Assembly: GCF_001425785.1 (NCBI RefSeq)
Contig: NZ_LMDI01000019.1
Location: 26,896-90,895, forward strand
Direction of reading: 5' to 3'
Length of the DNA stretch: 64,000 nucleotides
Origin: Rhizobacter sp. Root1221
GTDB lineage: Bacteria > Pseudomonadota > Gammaproteobacteria > Burkholderiales > Burkholderiaceae_C
Shown: positions 63,903 through 64,000 of the stretch, piece by piece
Position numbering within the stretch: position 1 is the first letter of the stretch
Layout of the letters: each line of letters opens with the position of its first letter
Position numbers and translations under genes: made by a program
Notes under the pieces: model-generated
Seen by the model: only the letters and a program-made list of their open reading frames with translations
Databases searched by the model: none
Told to the model about the DNA's origin: nothing

Positions 63903-64000
63903 TCACCACCAGGTTTCGCCCTGGATGCCGATCGACGTGCCCGACTTCTTGTCGCCGTAGATCTCGGCGGTGCGCGAGCCACCGGCCACGAAGGCCTGGC
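63903..64000 (-). CDS. LamB-type maltoporin, C-terminal end only
   Basis: Only the last 31 residues are in the window (the 5' part is beyond the right edge). The end S-I-G-I-Q-G-E-T-W-W resembles the C-terminus of LamB (E. coli ends with Q-M-E-I-W-W), the last beta strand of the maltodextrin porin. Context with a sugar-binding protein and an amylase supports this. The small fragment limits confidence. Confidence 0.65.
   Translation of the reverse strand, partial: QAFVAGGSRTAEIYGDKKSGTSIGIQGETWW

Overview
The window is high-GC DNA that reads as a chromosomal segment of a betaproteobacterium of the order Burkholderiales, probably near the Rubrivivax-Leptothrix-Rhizobacter-Roseateles group. This rests on the housekeeping order (gph-ubiG, ompA, gyrA-DUF2059-serC-pheA-tyrA-aroA/cmk-rpsA-ihfB-lapAB-rfaE1-rfaD), an aroA-cmk gene fusion, a one-piece tmRNA with tag A-N-D-S-T-Y-A-L-A-A, and a PEP-CTERM protein. 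The genus is inference. No tRNA, rRNA, insertion sequence or CRISPR array was seen.

Layout. 1-3.6 kb: an AIM24-type protein (cut by the window edge), a membrane diguanylate cyclase, a Na/Pi symporter with a PhoU-like tail, and a small membrane protein. 3.8-7.6 kb: a tight operon of a lipoprotein sulfatase with an unusual active-site motif, its own formylglycine-generating enzyme, and an orphan MetQ/NlpA-type binding protein, which looks like a sulfate-ester scavenging unit. 7.6-14.1 kb: an island of ten small genes, all on the minus strand and with visibly lower GC in its core. It includes SUKH, DMP19/DUF4375, ComJ-like, DUF2004-like, leucine-rich-repeat, ankyrin and DinB proteins. It resembles an orphan-immunity (polymorphic-toxin defence) array.

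14.2-16.8 kb: a periplasmic binding protein and a divergent type II dehydroquinase, facing an IclR regulator across a promoter with two palindromes. 16.9-19.5 kb: an NTF2-like protein, a small hypothetical, an RlmI-like methyltransferase and a HigBA toxin-antitoxin pair. 19.6-36.8 kb: the core block of tmRNA, gph-ubiG, ompA and gyrA through rfaD, covering DNA topology, serine/aromatic amino acid synthesis, ribosomal protein S1, IHF, LPS assembly control and heptose synthesis. A near-consensus promoter for rpsA lies inside the cmk part of the aroA-cmk gene.

36.9-42.9 kb: a ComEA-like protein, a patatin, and a two-component system divergent from a small operon that ends in an orphan FlgH (flagellar L-ring) homologue, followed by an Arg/Asp/His-rich secreted protein. 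43-54 kb: dnaE, trhO, a DUF599 protein, a Bax-inhibitor-1 protein, a pirin and LysR pair with a palindromic promoter, gluQ, a Cys/Gly-tailed protein, a LapG-like protease and RidA. 54.3-58.2 kb: a LacI-type regulator, a PEP-CTERM protein and a large unrecognised protein. 58.3-64 kb: a starch/maltodextrin group (secreted multidomain alpha-amylase, two small proteins, a sugar-binding protein and the end of a LamB-type porin), all on the minus strand.
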